A stretch of DNA of 64,000 bases from Raphanus sativus (Eukaryota > Streptophyta > Magnoliopsida > Brassicales > Brassicaceae): the NCBI RefSeq assembly GCF_000801105.2, contig NC_079518.1, positions 18,084,800 through 18,148,799 of the forward strand. The letters are read 5' to 3'. The position numbers and the translations under genes were made by a program. Below the pieces are notes generated by a model that was given only the letters and a program-made list of their open reading frames with translations, had not been told where the DNA came from and searched no databases. Of this stretch, positions 1 through 11,705 are shown one piece after another; positions within the stretch are counted from its first letter, which is position 1, and each line of letters opens with the position of its first letter.

Positions 1-451
1 AGAAGCGAAAGGACCTGGGAACAAGTGCGCCACTGCCCCTATATCTCGAACATCAATCTTCGAAGGACCTGTTTTAAAACAGAAGAAAAAGAAAAAAATA
101 TTTAAGTGAGAAATAAGTAAAAGACAAGAAAACCGTAGGAAACTTGACATATTTACGAGTTTTACCTGGTTCTATTCGGCTATAACCGATCTAAATTGAA
201 GAGCGAAACCTAAACCATAAATCATTGATAAATCGAAGAAACCAAACCAAATCAACCTGGTTCAGCTAATTTTGAATCGGTTCCATCCATCTATTTACTT
301 AACCGTTTTCCATAAACCCTTCAGTTTCTTCGATTTCTTTGTGCCGCCTTCTTCCCCCCTTTTCCCCATTTTCGAACCCTAGAAACCCAAATCAATTTTC
401 CGTTCCATTCAACTTGCTCTCTCTTTGGTTGGGAAGTTCCGTAGATCGAAG
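1..451. other. 5' flank of the DUF1985 gene
   Basis: AT-rich sequence becoming CT-rich near 320-425. I see no other gene in it. It presumably holds the promoter and 5' UTR of the gene starting at 452, but no convincing TATA box stands out. Confidence 0.4.
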
Positions 452-3004
452 ATGGTTGAAACAAGAGGAGGAGGGAAGAGGAAAGAGATTCCGAGAAAAG
501 AAGCAGAGAGTAAGACAAAGAAGAAAAAAACGGTGAAAACGAAGGAGACAGCGGAAGAATCTTCGACGGCGCCGATGAACTACCTCTTGGAAGCTGCAGC
601 GGCTGTTGTGTCTGAAGGGAACAAAGGTGCGCCGGAAACGGAAACTGAAGTTCTGCCAGTTCCGCCGTCAGTGGAAGAAGAAGAGGAAGCTAATGTGGAA
701 GAAGAAGAGGAAGACGGCGACCCAGACGGCCAGGAAAACGCCGAGGAAGACGGCGAGGAAGACGAGGAAGACGGCGAGGACGACGAGGAAGACGACGATG
801 GTGAGAAAGAAGGCTCCGACGACGAGGAAGACGGCGATGGTGAGAAAGAAGGCTCTGACGAGGAAGACATCGAGGGAACAAAGAACGACGAGGAAGACGG
901 CGATGGTGAGAAAGAAGGCTCCGAGGAGGACAAAGAGGCGCATGAAAGTGGAGAGGACGAGGCGCGTGAAAGCGGAGATGGCAAAGATGCGTCTGCATCG
1001 GATGTAAACGGTGACGAGGGTTTAGGAGACAAGGATAAAGACATGGAGGAGGAAACAGCAGCACCAGAGTCCACACCAGAGGTCGAAGAAGAGAGAGAGA
1101 CGGATGAGGTAAGAATTTAGAATTTAAGAATCGATTATGGTGAAGGAAAACTAGGGAGTTATGAGTATAACTGTATGGAACAACTGTAAAACTAGTAATA
1201 CTAAAGAATTAAAAACTAGTAATACTAGGGAGTCTAACTTACAACTGCTAGAACTAACATTATTGATAAAACTAGTAATACTTAGGTATACAAAGAAAAC
1301 TAGGAGTATAAAACTAGTAATACTTAAACTCGAATAAGGAATACTAGGAGTTATGGATATAGGAGTTATGTATAACTTGGTAAAACAATATTGAATCACT
1401 GACGTACAACTACATGTTAATTGCAGGAAGTTGAGGAAACCGAGGCAGTCAAGCCAACTAGGATGTTCTTCTATGTATCGGAGTACAAGAAACAAATCAA
1501 GCTAGGGACAAGATGTATGATAGCAGACGTTATCGAGACGTTTTTGTCACTGAGCCCAGAGGCAACTAATTCGGAGAGGAGGTGGTTTCAGGAGCATCCA
1601 CAATTCTGTCACTTGTTCCACAAGCAACTGGATGCAAAAGCCCAAGAAGAGTTCAATAGGAGGAAGAAGAAGAAGAGTTCAAACGACAAGGTTCAGGGAA
1701 TGTGGATGCTGCTACTGCATACTGCTGATGTTCAGAAGATGAGAGAAGTGTGGTTTGTTGTCAATGGTGTTCCCATCCATTATGGGCTGAGGGAACACGC
1801 ATTGATATCAGGCCTAAACTGCCGCAACTATCCTCTCGGATACAAGGATTTTGGTGAGAAGAAATTTGCGAAGCGTCATTTCAAGAACGGCAAATCAATA
1901 AGGTTGGAGGATGTGAAAGCGAAGCTGTTGGCAATGGGAGGCCACAAAGACAGGCTGAAGATGATGGTTCTGTTCTTTTTAGGAAGTGTTGTTTGTGCCC
2001 AAACGAAAGTCGGTCCTGGAGCCAATGATGTATTGGATTTTTTCCAAAGAGCTGTCGATGATCTTGGATACTGCAAGACCTTTCCATGGGGGAGATACTC
2101 CTTTGATTATATGGTTAAGGAGATCTCTCACACAATGGATCATTTCGGAGGATTGGTGAAAGAGAAGACGCTATGGCCATTTCCGGGTTTCTGTATTCCA
2201 CTAGAGGTAAGTAATAAAAAATTAAAAAATTATCTAGCTTTTAGTATTGTTTTTTGACTTTTAATGTGGGTTTTGTAGCGTCTTGCTTTCGAGGCAATAC
2301 CTCCACTAGGAGTTAAGTCTACAGAACCGGTTGAAGGAGCTGATCCAGAATGTCCGAGGATGTGCCGGTCAAAGTTCAAAAAGACAGAAATGAAAGGGTT
2401 TCCTCTATCAAGTGTTAATCAAGAACTGGATAAGATAAAGGTACATGTTCTTCCTCCTACCAAGTTCATTCGTAATCGGGATATAAAGTAGGTGAAACTG
2501 GGAGAACTATGTAAAACTAGGTATTCTAGATAGGTAAAACTTGGAGAACTATGTAAAACTAGGTAATCTAGATAGGTAAAACTATGAGAACTGTTTTTAA
2601 TTAATCTTTGTTGTCAGCCACGGGAAATCTACAGCATCGTGCCTACCTTGAATGATGAAGAAAAGGCTCTTTTGGCTGATGTATGGGAAGAGGATGACGA
2701 CGACGACAAGCCTGATATTGCTGTGGACAGCTGGATTCAGCGTATCAATGAAGGATACACAGTCTTTTTCAAAGACATGTATGAAGAAGACATGGAAGCT
2801 CGGAAAGCAACTGCAGCAGCACATGCAGTCCTTGAAGACGTTGCACCAGTTGAAGAAGTGGCAGAACAGAAGAAGATGTTGGAGGACTTGGTCAAGCTCG
2901 TGAAAAGTCTTGGAAATAAGCTGGAGACCGTGTTGGCGAGGCAGAACGTCATTGAGAAAAGGTTGGCCACGGTTGAGGGTAAGAAGAAGGGAAAGAAGGG
3001 ATGA
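452..3004 (+). CDS. DUF1985-domain protein, acidic N-terminus, four exons
   Basis: Exons 452-1108, 1427-2206, 2279-2440 and 2618-3004 join in phase 0 and give about 661 residues. The ATG at 452 is the first real start; the frame is open slightly upstream but only from a TTG. Residues 1-50 are Lys/Arg-rich and residues 75-210 are almost all Glu/Asp/Gly, with an imperfect repeat around EEDGDGEKEGSD. Exon 2 carries a DUF1985 block (about residues 270-410) with WFVVNGVPIHYGLREHALIS. The C-terminus is Lys-rich (KKKGKKG). In Brassicaceae, DUF1985 proteins are a large, poorly understood family often linked to Ulp1-like proteases and MULEs that carry them (KAONASHI type). No Ulp1 protease domain is visible here. 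The donor of exon 3 (GTACAT) is the weakest boundary. Function unknown; a transposon-derived or nuclear role is only inference. Confidence 0.75.
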
Positions 3005-4021
<1,017 letters not shown>

Positions 4022-4315
4022 TTGGAGAAGAGAGGACGAAGGAGTTTAGGTTTTTTGCAAAGGGTATGTATAAGGAGAGAGGCGATGGAGAAGTTTGGCT
4101 TTGATGGAAGTTGTTTTGCTGTTGGTTCGAGCATCTCCGTTATAGGTGGATTTCAAGATTGGAACATCATGTCGAGTGTTTCGCTCATTGATTGTGGATC
4201 TCACACAGCTCAAGTCGGTGGCTTCGGTCACGCAGTCATTGACTGCAAGATTTATACAAGCGGAGGATCAGATGGTACTGAAAATATGTCATCTCCCATC
4301 GTTTTTGTGTGCTAA
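4022..4315 (+). pseudogene. F-box/kelch-repeat protein fragment
   Basis: The frame reads FAVGSSISVIGGFQDW, SSVSLIDCGSHTAQ and VIDCKIYTSGGSDGTENM, the pattern of two neighbouring kelch repeats (hydrophobic stretch, Gly-Gly, then an SVSLIDCRSHT-like strand) from plant F-box/kelch proteins. Residues between the repeats are missing. There is no F-box and the frame stops at 4315. Plant F-box/kelch proteins are SCF ubiquitin-ligase substrate receptors; this piece is too short to act as one. I infer a degenerate fragment. Confidence 0.55.
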
Positions 4316-5000
4316 AATGTTCTACATACGAGTTGGTGCTAAATCTGTTCTGTTCTTGTTTTGACGATGCAAAAGCATGTCATATGTGTCAGTCAAACAT
4401 GCCCTTAGATTCTATTCACTGACTTTATAATGCAGGAACTATTGCTCTGATCCCTATGGAATGTTTTTACATGTAAAATCAATCTCCAGCCTCCAAAGTG
4501 TGATCTTCTATTTATGTCCTCACACTAGCTGGTTCTTATATGTTTCTTATATTCTTGTGTCCACTGCCCACTACTAACTTGTTTTTTTCTCTCTCCTTTT
4601 TAGTAGCCGCAGACTCGTGAAAGAAACCTTCCATCCATAAAAGGTGTGTTTATATTAGCTCTCCTGGAGATCAGAAGATAACTTTTCAGATTGTTTTGTG
4701 CACACATGAGTAATCATCAAAGAGAAAAGATACCAAAGCATAATATTGAGATCGTCAAACCTTGGGCCCCTCAAGAAACCATCCATCCAGGTTGGATCAC
4801 TTAGTGAAATGTTTTTTCTTAACGATGGAGCACAGTCAAAGGATGTCTCTGACTGACACTGACTCTGGTTACTACTATGCAGGCCTTGATTCATGGATCA
4901 AACCGACACTATTATTCAATAGCCATCAACTATAGGAAGAACAAGCTCGACGAGAAGATTAAATGTTAAATCTTTAGAAAGTCATTCTACTATTTTACTT
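4316..5000. other. No gene recognised
   Basis: Moderately AT-rich sequence after the kelch fragment. Short open stretches on both strands have no family resemblance I can name. It may be decayed flank of the same gene copy. Confidence 0.4.
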
Positions 5001-5230
5001 TCTAGCATTTTCTTTTTAGTTAATTATTAAATTTTCAGGACACCCTTCCTAAATATGTAACTTGTTATCTTAAATATGATATATATGTATTTTTTGTTAA
5101 TATATACATTTTAACTTCCTATTTTAACATTTTTTCATTTTAATTAAGTTTTAAATTCTTAAGAAACAATTCTTAAACATTTTACTTTATATCCTAACAT
5201 TTTCCTTTTTATTAAATATGGTGTATTTTG
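5001..5230. repeat. Degenerate satellite-like repeat, outlying copies
   Basis: Copies of the motif AAATTTTCAGGA(A/C)nCCTTCCTAAA, with TTAATATATACATTTT between them. It is the same family as the longer arrays at 6960-7381 and 9420-11110. Confidence 0.55.
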
Positions 5231-5379
5231 GCTGAACACACGACATATATAATTGAGACTTTGCTCAAATCCTCTTAAAATATGTTCAGAAAACTCATCC
5301 TAAATATGTTACATGCTATCCTAAATATAATTTATCCTAAAAAAATTGATTTTTATTTCTTTGGAAACTCATCCTGAAA

Positions 5380-6960
5380 GTGCCAAAAGCTATTCAATAT
5401 AACATATGTGTTTTATAATGATAGCACATTTAACATTTTCTTGATAAAATTATTGAAAATGCTTCAAGCTATCATATTTTAATGTTCTCTGTTTGATGTG
5501 TTTTTTATTTTGTAAACAATGAATTCTATTTGGTGATGTCTATAGCCAATGAATTTTCTTATATATTTTGATTAAGTTCCAATTCATGATAGCCATCCAT
5601 AACAAGAATTGTCTAACATTTCTTACACGCTTTTTGATTGTCTTCGAAAACAGATTTATGTAATAAAACACACTCATTTTATTTTCTGGAACTCATCCTG
5701 AAAGTGTCAAAAGCTATCCTAGATAACATGTGTCTTTTATAATCATACCACATTTAACACTTTCTTTATAGAATTACTGAAAATGCTTCAAACAATCATA
5801 TATCTATGTTCTCTCTTTTATATGTGTTCTCTATTTGGAGATTTCTATAGCCAATAAATTTCTGATTATGTTGTTTTGAAAGAATTACTGAAAATACTTC
5901 AAGCTATCATATTTACATGTTCTCTGTTTTATATGTGTCTCTGTTTTGTAGACGATGAACACTATTTGGTGATTTCTATAGGCAATGAATTTTCTTATAG
6001 ATTTTGATTATATATATATATATTTTTTTGGAAGATTAAGTTTCCAATTCAGGATAGCCATCCAGAACAAGAATTGTGTAACATGCCACAATGTCTGAAA
6101 CACCAACTATAACAGGAAAATGCAAAAAAACATATTATTGATTACGAAATTATTCAATCAATTCATTCTTTCTGGAAAGCTATCCTGAAAGTTTGAAAAT
6201 ACCTTCAAGCTATCATATTTCCATGTTCTCTCTTTTATATGTGTTCTCTATTTGGAAATTTCTATAGCCAATGAATTTCTGATTATGTGTGTTTGTTTTG
6301 GTTGTTCTGAAGATTAAGTTCCAATTCAGGATAGCCATCCAGAACAAGAATTGTATAACATTCTTTACACGCTTTTGATTCTCTTCGAAAACAGATTTAT
6401 GTAATAAAAAACACTCATTTTTTTTCTGGAAACCCATCCTGAAAGTTCCACAAGCTATCCTACATAAAATGTGTGTTTTATAAACCTACCACATTTAACA
6501 TTTTTTTTGATAGAATTACTGAAAATACTTCGAGCTATCATATTTACATGTTCTCTGTTTTATATGTGTTCTCTGTTTTGTAGACAATGAATTCTATTTG
6601 GAGATTTCTATAGCCAATGAATTTATTATAGATTTTGATTATGTTGTTTTGTTTTGGTGTTCTGGAAGATTAAGTTCCAATTCAGGATAGCCATCCAGAA
6701 CAAGAATTGTCTAACATTCCTTACACGCTTTTTGATTCTCTTCGAAAACAGATTTATGTAATTAAACACACTCATTTTATTTTCCGGAAACCCATCCTGA
6801 AAGTTCCAAAAGTTATCCTAGATAACATGTGTCTTTTATAATCATACCACATTTACACTTTCTTTATAGAATTACTGAAAATGCTTCAAGCTTTCATATT
6901 TCCATGTTCGCTCTTTTATATGTGTTCTCTGTTTTGTAAACAATGAATTAAATGCTTCAA
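5380..6960. repeat. Tandem array of degenerate ~280-460-bp units
   Basis: Each unit contains the same ordered landmarks: AAACTCATCCTGAAAGT, a TACCACATTTAACA stretch, GAATTACTGAAAATGCTTCA, TCTATAGCCAATGAATTT, and AGGATAGCCATCCAGAACAA. The last landmark recurs near 5593, 6052, 6329 and 6685, giving uneven spacings of about 459, 277 and 356 bp. No coding frame persists through the units. I see a diverged tandem family, not a gene. Confidence 0.8.
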
Positions 6961-7381
6961 GTAAAACGTTTTTTAAATATGTTAGTATAAAAAATATGGA
7001 AGCCTTTCCTAGATATTTTACATGTTATCCTATCATTTTTTTTAATTAAATTAACATTTTCAGGAAGTCTTTCCTAACATTTTATTTGTTATCCTATTGT
7101 TTTCCTTTTTAATTTAATATTAAATTTTCAGGTAACCTTCCTAAACCTTTTTACTTTTTTTATCATAAATATGATATATATATATATAATATATATATAT
7201 AATATTTTTTTTTTCACTTGCTATCATAATATTTTTTTCCTTTTTAAATATTAAATTTTCAGGAAACCATTCATAAATATTGTACTTGCTATCCCAACAT
7301 TGTTTTCTTTTTAAATAAATATAAAAATTTCAAGAACCATTTCCTAAACATTTACTTGATATCCTATTTTTTCCTTTTTAA
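6960..7381. repeat. AT-rich ~85-100-bp minisatellite, first array
   Basis: Units built on AATATTAAATTTTCAGG, then (A/T)ACCNTTCCTAAA, then CATTTTACTTGCTATCC. The array ends exactly where the Helitron-like start at 7382 begins. Confidence 0.7.
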
Positions 7382-9180
7382 TCTATTATATTAAAACAGA
7401 AAGTCATGACTTCTAATTCATGTGTGATTTTTTAAAAAAATGGACTATTTACTAGATTTGGTCACACTGCATTTTTGTCTATTATTAATCTTCATATTAA
7501 TAATATCATTTAATATCTTAATTTTTATTTAAGATAAAAAATAAATATTAATTTAAAAAAATTCTAAGAAAATCTTTGAAGGATCTTTTCAGAATCCTTT
7601 TAAATTTTATTTTCGAAAATTGATTAATTTAAATTTTAGTTGTCAAAAATATAATCAGAAATTTAACTTTAGTTTAGTTTTTGATTTATAAAATAAAATA
7701 AAATTATAAAAATATTGTAATGATAATAACAGCCACTTAAATAATTATTTTCAAAAATTCATTTTACAAAGATTTTAAAAAGATTTTGTTGGAAAGCAAT
7801 ATCCATTTCTATTTAATTATATAACATGTATAAAAAATTAACTTATCTTAAAATTTATATATACAATGATTTATTATATAAACTGAATAAACAAAACAAA
7901 TTACTAAAAGAAATCTACCACTTTGAATGCGGGTCCGGATTATAGTAAATTAAATACAAAATAATCTAAAAGTATGCCATTTCTAACAAATCTAACATTT
8001 TAATTAAAATTACTATATTGAACTAAATATGATAAAATTATTTTAAATTGATAAGTTAGTATATTTTATTTTCATAAATAAAAAACATTTATTCTAAAAT
8101 ATAATAATTTGTTTAGAATGGTTTAACATTAATAAACTATATAATACATGTATAAAAAGTTAACTTTTCTTAAACTTTTATATATACAATAATTTATTAT
8201 ATAAACTAAATAAACAAAACAAATTTCTCAAGGAAATCTAGCACTTTGAATTACGGATCGAGATCATAATAAATAAATATAAGATAAATACATAATAAGG
8301 TATATTAAACAGAAGTCACAAATTTATTTCAGTGTGATATTTTAAGTTAGACATTATTTAGAAGATTTATAAAATAAACATAACTTAACTATAATATCAT
8401 TTAGTATCTTCATTTTATTTAAAGTAAAAATAAATATTAATTTACGAAAATTCTAACAAAATCTTTAAAGAAATCTTTTCAGAATCTTTTCAATATTTAT
8501 TTTCGAAATTAATTTAAATTTTAGTTGTCATAAAATAAAATCAGAAATTTAAATTTAATTTAGTTTTGATTTATAAACAAAAATAAATTATATAAAATAT
8601 GTAATGCTAATAATAGCCACTAAAATGATTACTTTCCAAAAAATCATTTTACAAAGATTTTAAAAAGATTTTGATGGAAAGAAATATTCATTTCTGTGTA
8701 ATTATATAACATATATAAAAATTAACTTATCTTAAAATTTTATATATATACAATAATCTATTATAAAACTGAATAAACAAAACAAATTACTAAAAGAAGT
8801 CTAGCACTTTGAATTGCGGGTCGGGATTATAGTAAATTAAATATAAAATAATTCTAAAGTATGTCATTTCTAACAAATCTAACATTTTAATTAAAACTAC
8901 TATATTGAACTAAATATGATAAAATTATTTTAAATCACGGTTCAAAAAAATATTTTAAATTGATAAGTTAGTATATATTTATTTTCATAAATATAAACAT
9001 TTATTCTAAAAATAATATGTTGTAGAATGGTTTAACATTATAAACTATATAATACATGTATAAAAAGTTAACTTTTCTTAAACTTTATATATATAATAAT
9101 TATTATATAAAACTGAATAAACAAAACAAAATTTTCAAGGAAATCTAGCACTTTGAATTACGGATCAGGATCATAATAAA
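7382..9180 (+). mobile_element. Helitron-like non-autonomous units in tandem
   Basis: The left end reads TCTATTATATTAAAACAGAA after an A, matching the 5' termini of Brassicaceae Helitrons. Four 3'-end-like blocks follow, each with CACTTTGAAT(G/T)(G/A)CGG(G/A)TC, a degenerate version of the short GC hairpin near Helitron 3' ends: near 7920-7945, 8238-8268, 8803-8832 and 9147-9177. A weaker second 5' end (TATATTAAACAGAAGTCAC) lies near 8301. The terminal CTAGT is mutated to TATAGT or CATAAT. The alternating order and the roughly 0.9-kb offset show tandem duplication of a two-ended unit. No RepHel coding sequence is present. Confidence 0.6.
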
Positions 9181-9419
9181 TTAAATATAAATACATACAT
9201 ATAAGAAGAAAACATATATATATATATAATATATATATATATATGTTATATGTGATCATTTGAAATAGTTAGTTAATTAACAACATGAAAACTATAAAAT
9301 TATTGTAGTTGAAATAGTGATTTAAACATTTAAATATATGAATAATCTTAGAAATATATACTTAAAATAAACCAAATATATATATAAACATGAAAATAAA
9401 TACCTGCACAACCAAAATC

Positions 9420-11110
9420 TAGTTTAATATTAAATTTTCAGATAGCCTTCCTAAACATTTTACTTATTATTATAAATATGATATATATGTAATTTTGTTA
9501 ATATATACATTTTCACTTGTTATCCTAACATTTATCCTTTTTAAATGTTAAATTTTTAAGAAGTCCTTCCTAAATATTTTACTTGCTATCCTAACATTTT
9601 TTTCTTTTTAATTAAATATAAAATTTTCAGTAAGCCCTTCCTAAACATTTTACTTCCTATCCTATTTTTTTCTTTTTAATTTAATATTAAATTTCAGGTA
9701 ACCACCTGCCTAAACCTTTTTACTTGTTATCATAAATATGATATATGTAAGTTTGTTAACATATACATTTTTCACTTGCTATCTTAATATTTTCATTTTT
9801 AAATATTAAATTTTAGGAAACCCTTCATAAATATTTTACTTGTTATCCTAACATTTTTTCTTTTTAATTAAATATAAAATTTTCGGGAACATTTTACTTG
9901 CTATCCTAACATTTTTTTTTTGTTTTTAGTTAAATATAGAAGTTCCAGGAACCCCTTCCTAAACATTTTACTTGCTATCCTATTTTTTAATTAACTATAG
10001 ATTTTGAGGAAGCCCTTCCTAAACATTTACTTGCTATCCTATTTTTTTTCTTTTTAATTAAATATTAAATTTTCATGTAGCTTTCCTTAATATTTTACTT
10101 GCTATCATAACATGATATATTTTAGAAAACTTTGTTCAAATTTAGAATAGCCGTCATGAACAAAAATTGCCTTAATATTTCTTTGTAAATTATTTTTGAA
10201 TTGTTTTGTAAGACTTTTCTCAAATTTAGGATAACAATCTAGAACAAAGATTGTTTTAAGATTTCCTTGTCAGCTTTTTGAATTGTTTTGGAAGGTTTTG
10301 TTCAAATTTAGGATAGCCACCCAGAACAAATATTTCCTTAGGATTTCCTTAAGCGTTTATAGAATTGTTTTGGTTTTGATCTTTTTAATAGGTTTTTGAC
10401 AAATGCTTCAAGTCAACTTGAAAATGTTCAATAACCAACATTATTTACTATAAATGTTCAATACTTACTATCCTAACATTTTTCGTTTTAAAAAAATATA
10501 TTTTCAGTAAAATCTTATTAGCTATCCTAACTTTTGTTTCTTTTTAATTAAATATTAAATTTTTAGGAAAACTTTCATAAATATTTTATTGATATCCTTA
10601 CATTTTTTTCCTTTTTAATTAAATATCAAATTTTCAGGATGACATTCCTAAATAGTTTACTTGCTACCGTATATATATGATATATATGTAAGTTTGTTAA
10701 TATATACATATTTACTTGCTATCCTAACATTTTTCTTATTAAATATTAATTTTCAGGAAGCATTTTCTAATACTTTACTTGCTATCCTAATATTTTTTTA
10801 ATTAATTATTGAATTTTCAGGAAGTATTTCCTTAATATCTTACTTGCTATCCTACCTTTTATCCTTTCTAGTTAAATATTAAAGTTTAAGAAGCTCTTCC
10901 TAAACATTTTACTTGATAACCTAATATTTTATATTAAATTTTCAGTAAGCTATTTCTAAATATGGTACTTGCTATCCAAAATATTTTTCTTTTAATTAAA
11001 TATTAAATTTTCTAGAAGCTATTCTTAAATATTTACTTGTTATCTTAATATTTTTTCATTTTTAATTAAGTATTAAATTTTTAGGAAGCACTTCCTAAAT
11101 AATTCAAATT
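9420..11110. repeat. AT-rich ~85-100-bp minisatellite, main array
   Basis: At least a dozen imperfect head-to-tail copies of CATTTTACTTGCTATCCTAA, a T-rich run, TTAATTAAATATTAAATTTT, then CAGGAAGCCCTTCCTAAA. Three copies of the AGGATAGCCAnCCAGAACAA landmark of the 5.4-6.9-kb array also occur at about 10146-10330, so the two families are interleaved. No coding potential. Confidence 0.75.
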
Positions 11111-11620
11111 TGAAGGATCTGCACATGAAATTTGAGAAGAAACCAATAAAAAAAAGATACTTAATTTTGGGTAATCATGTCTATATAAATAGGATTTTGC
11201 TAGATTACACTCATAATATCTTCTGGAAACTCATCCTAAATATGTTACATGATATCATAAATAAATATATATTTAATAACTGAGACTCTGCTCAAATACC
11301 CTTATCAATAAAAAACTACAAACAAGTTAATAAGTGTACTGACAGAAGAACATGAGCAAACAAATGAACAAAGGTCATGAGCAAAGTCATTGGAATATCT
11401 TGCTAAACATTTACAAATTCTTCAAATTGTAAATGAAATAAATGTCTATAGAGAGTCACAATATTAGTGATGAAATTCATGAGTATTATTATTATATCAA
11501 AGATATAGTTTGACTCATGAGATAGACTTTTTACGAAGCTAGAGGAAAAGACAGGGAAAATTGTCGCTCCAGCTCCCGCACCTCCCGATCTTGCTCGTAC
11601 ATAAATAACACAATGTTTCA
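11111..11620. other. Left flank of the gene-capture locus, no gene seen
   Basis: AT-rich sequence between the minisatellite and the eIF3i fragment. I looked for a left MULE terminus matching the one ending at 14603 and did not find it. Confidence 0.4.
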
Positions 11621-11621
11621 G

Positions 11622-11669
11622 GTCCCTGATGCTTCTAAGCCAGAAGGCACAGTTGCTCATATCTTGAAG
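11622..11669 (+). other. Exon-like 48-bp segment on the opposite strand
   Basis: A TTTCAG acceptor precedes 16 codons reading VPDASKPEGTVAHILK, followed at once by the donor GTAAAG. Both ends are phase 0. The reading is opposite to the eIF3i fragment around it. I do not recognise the parent gene. It may be a third captured gene piece or chance. Confidence 0.25.
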
Positions 11670-11705
11670 GTAAAGTATATGAAGCTTCCCTCTTCTGTTT
11701 CTAAC

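Noticed and set aside
580..1076. Antisense ORFs opposite the acidic exon (Ser- or Arg-rich)
   Set aside because: Mirror images of GAA/GAC-rich codons in the real exon; no family features.
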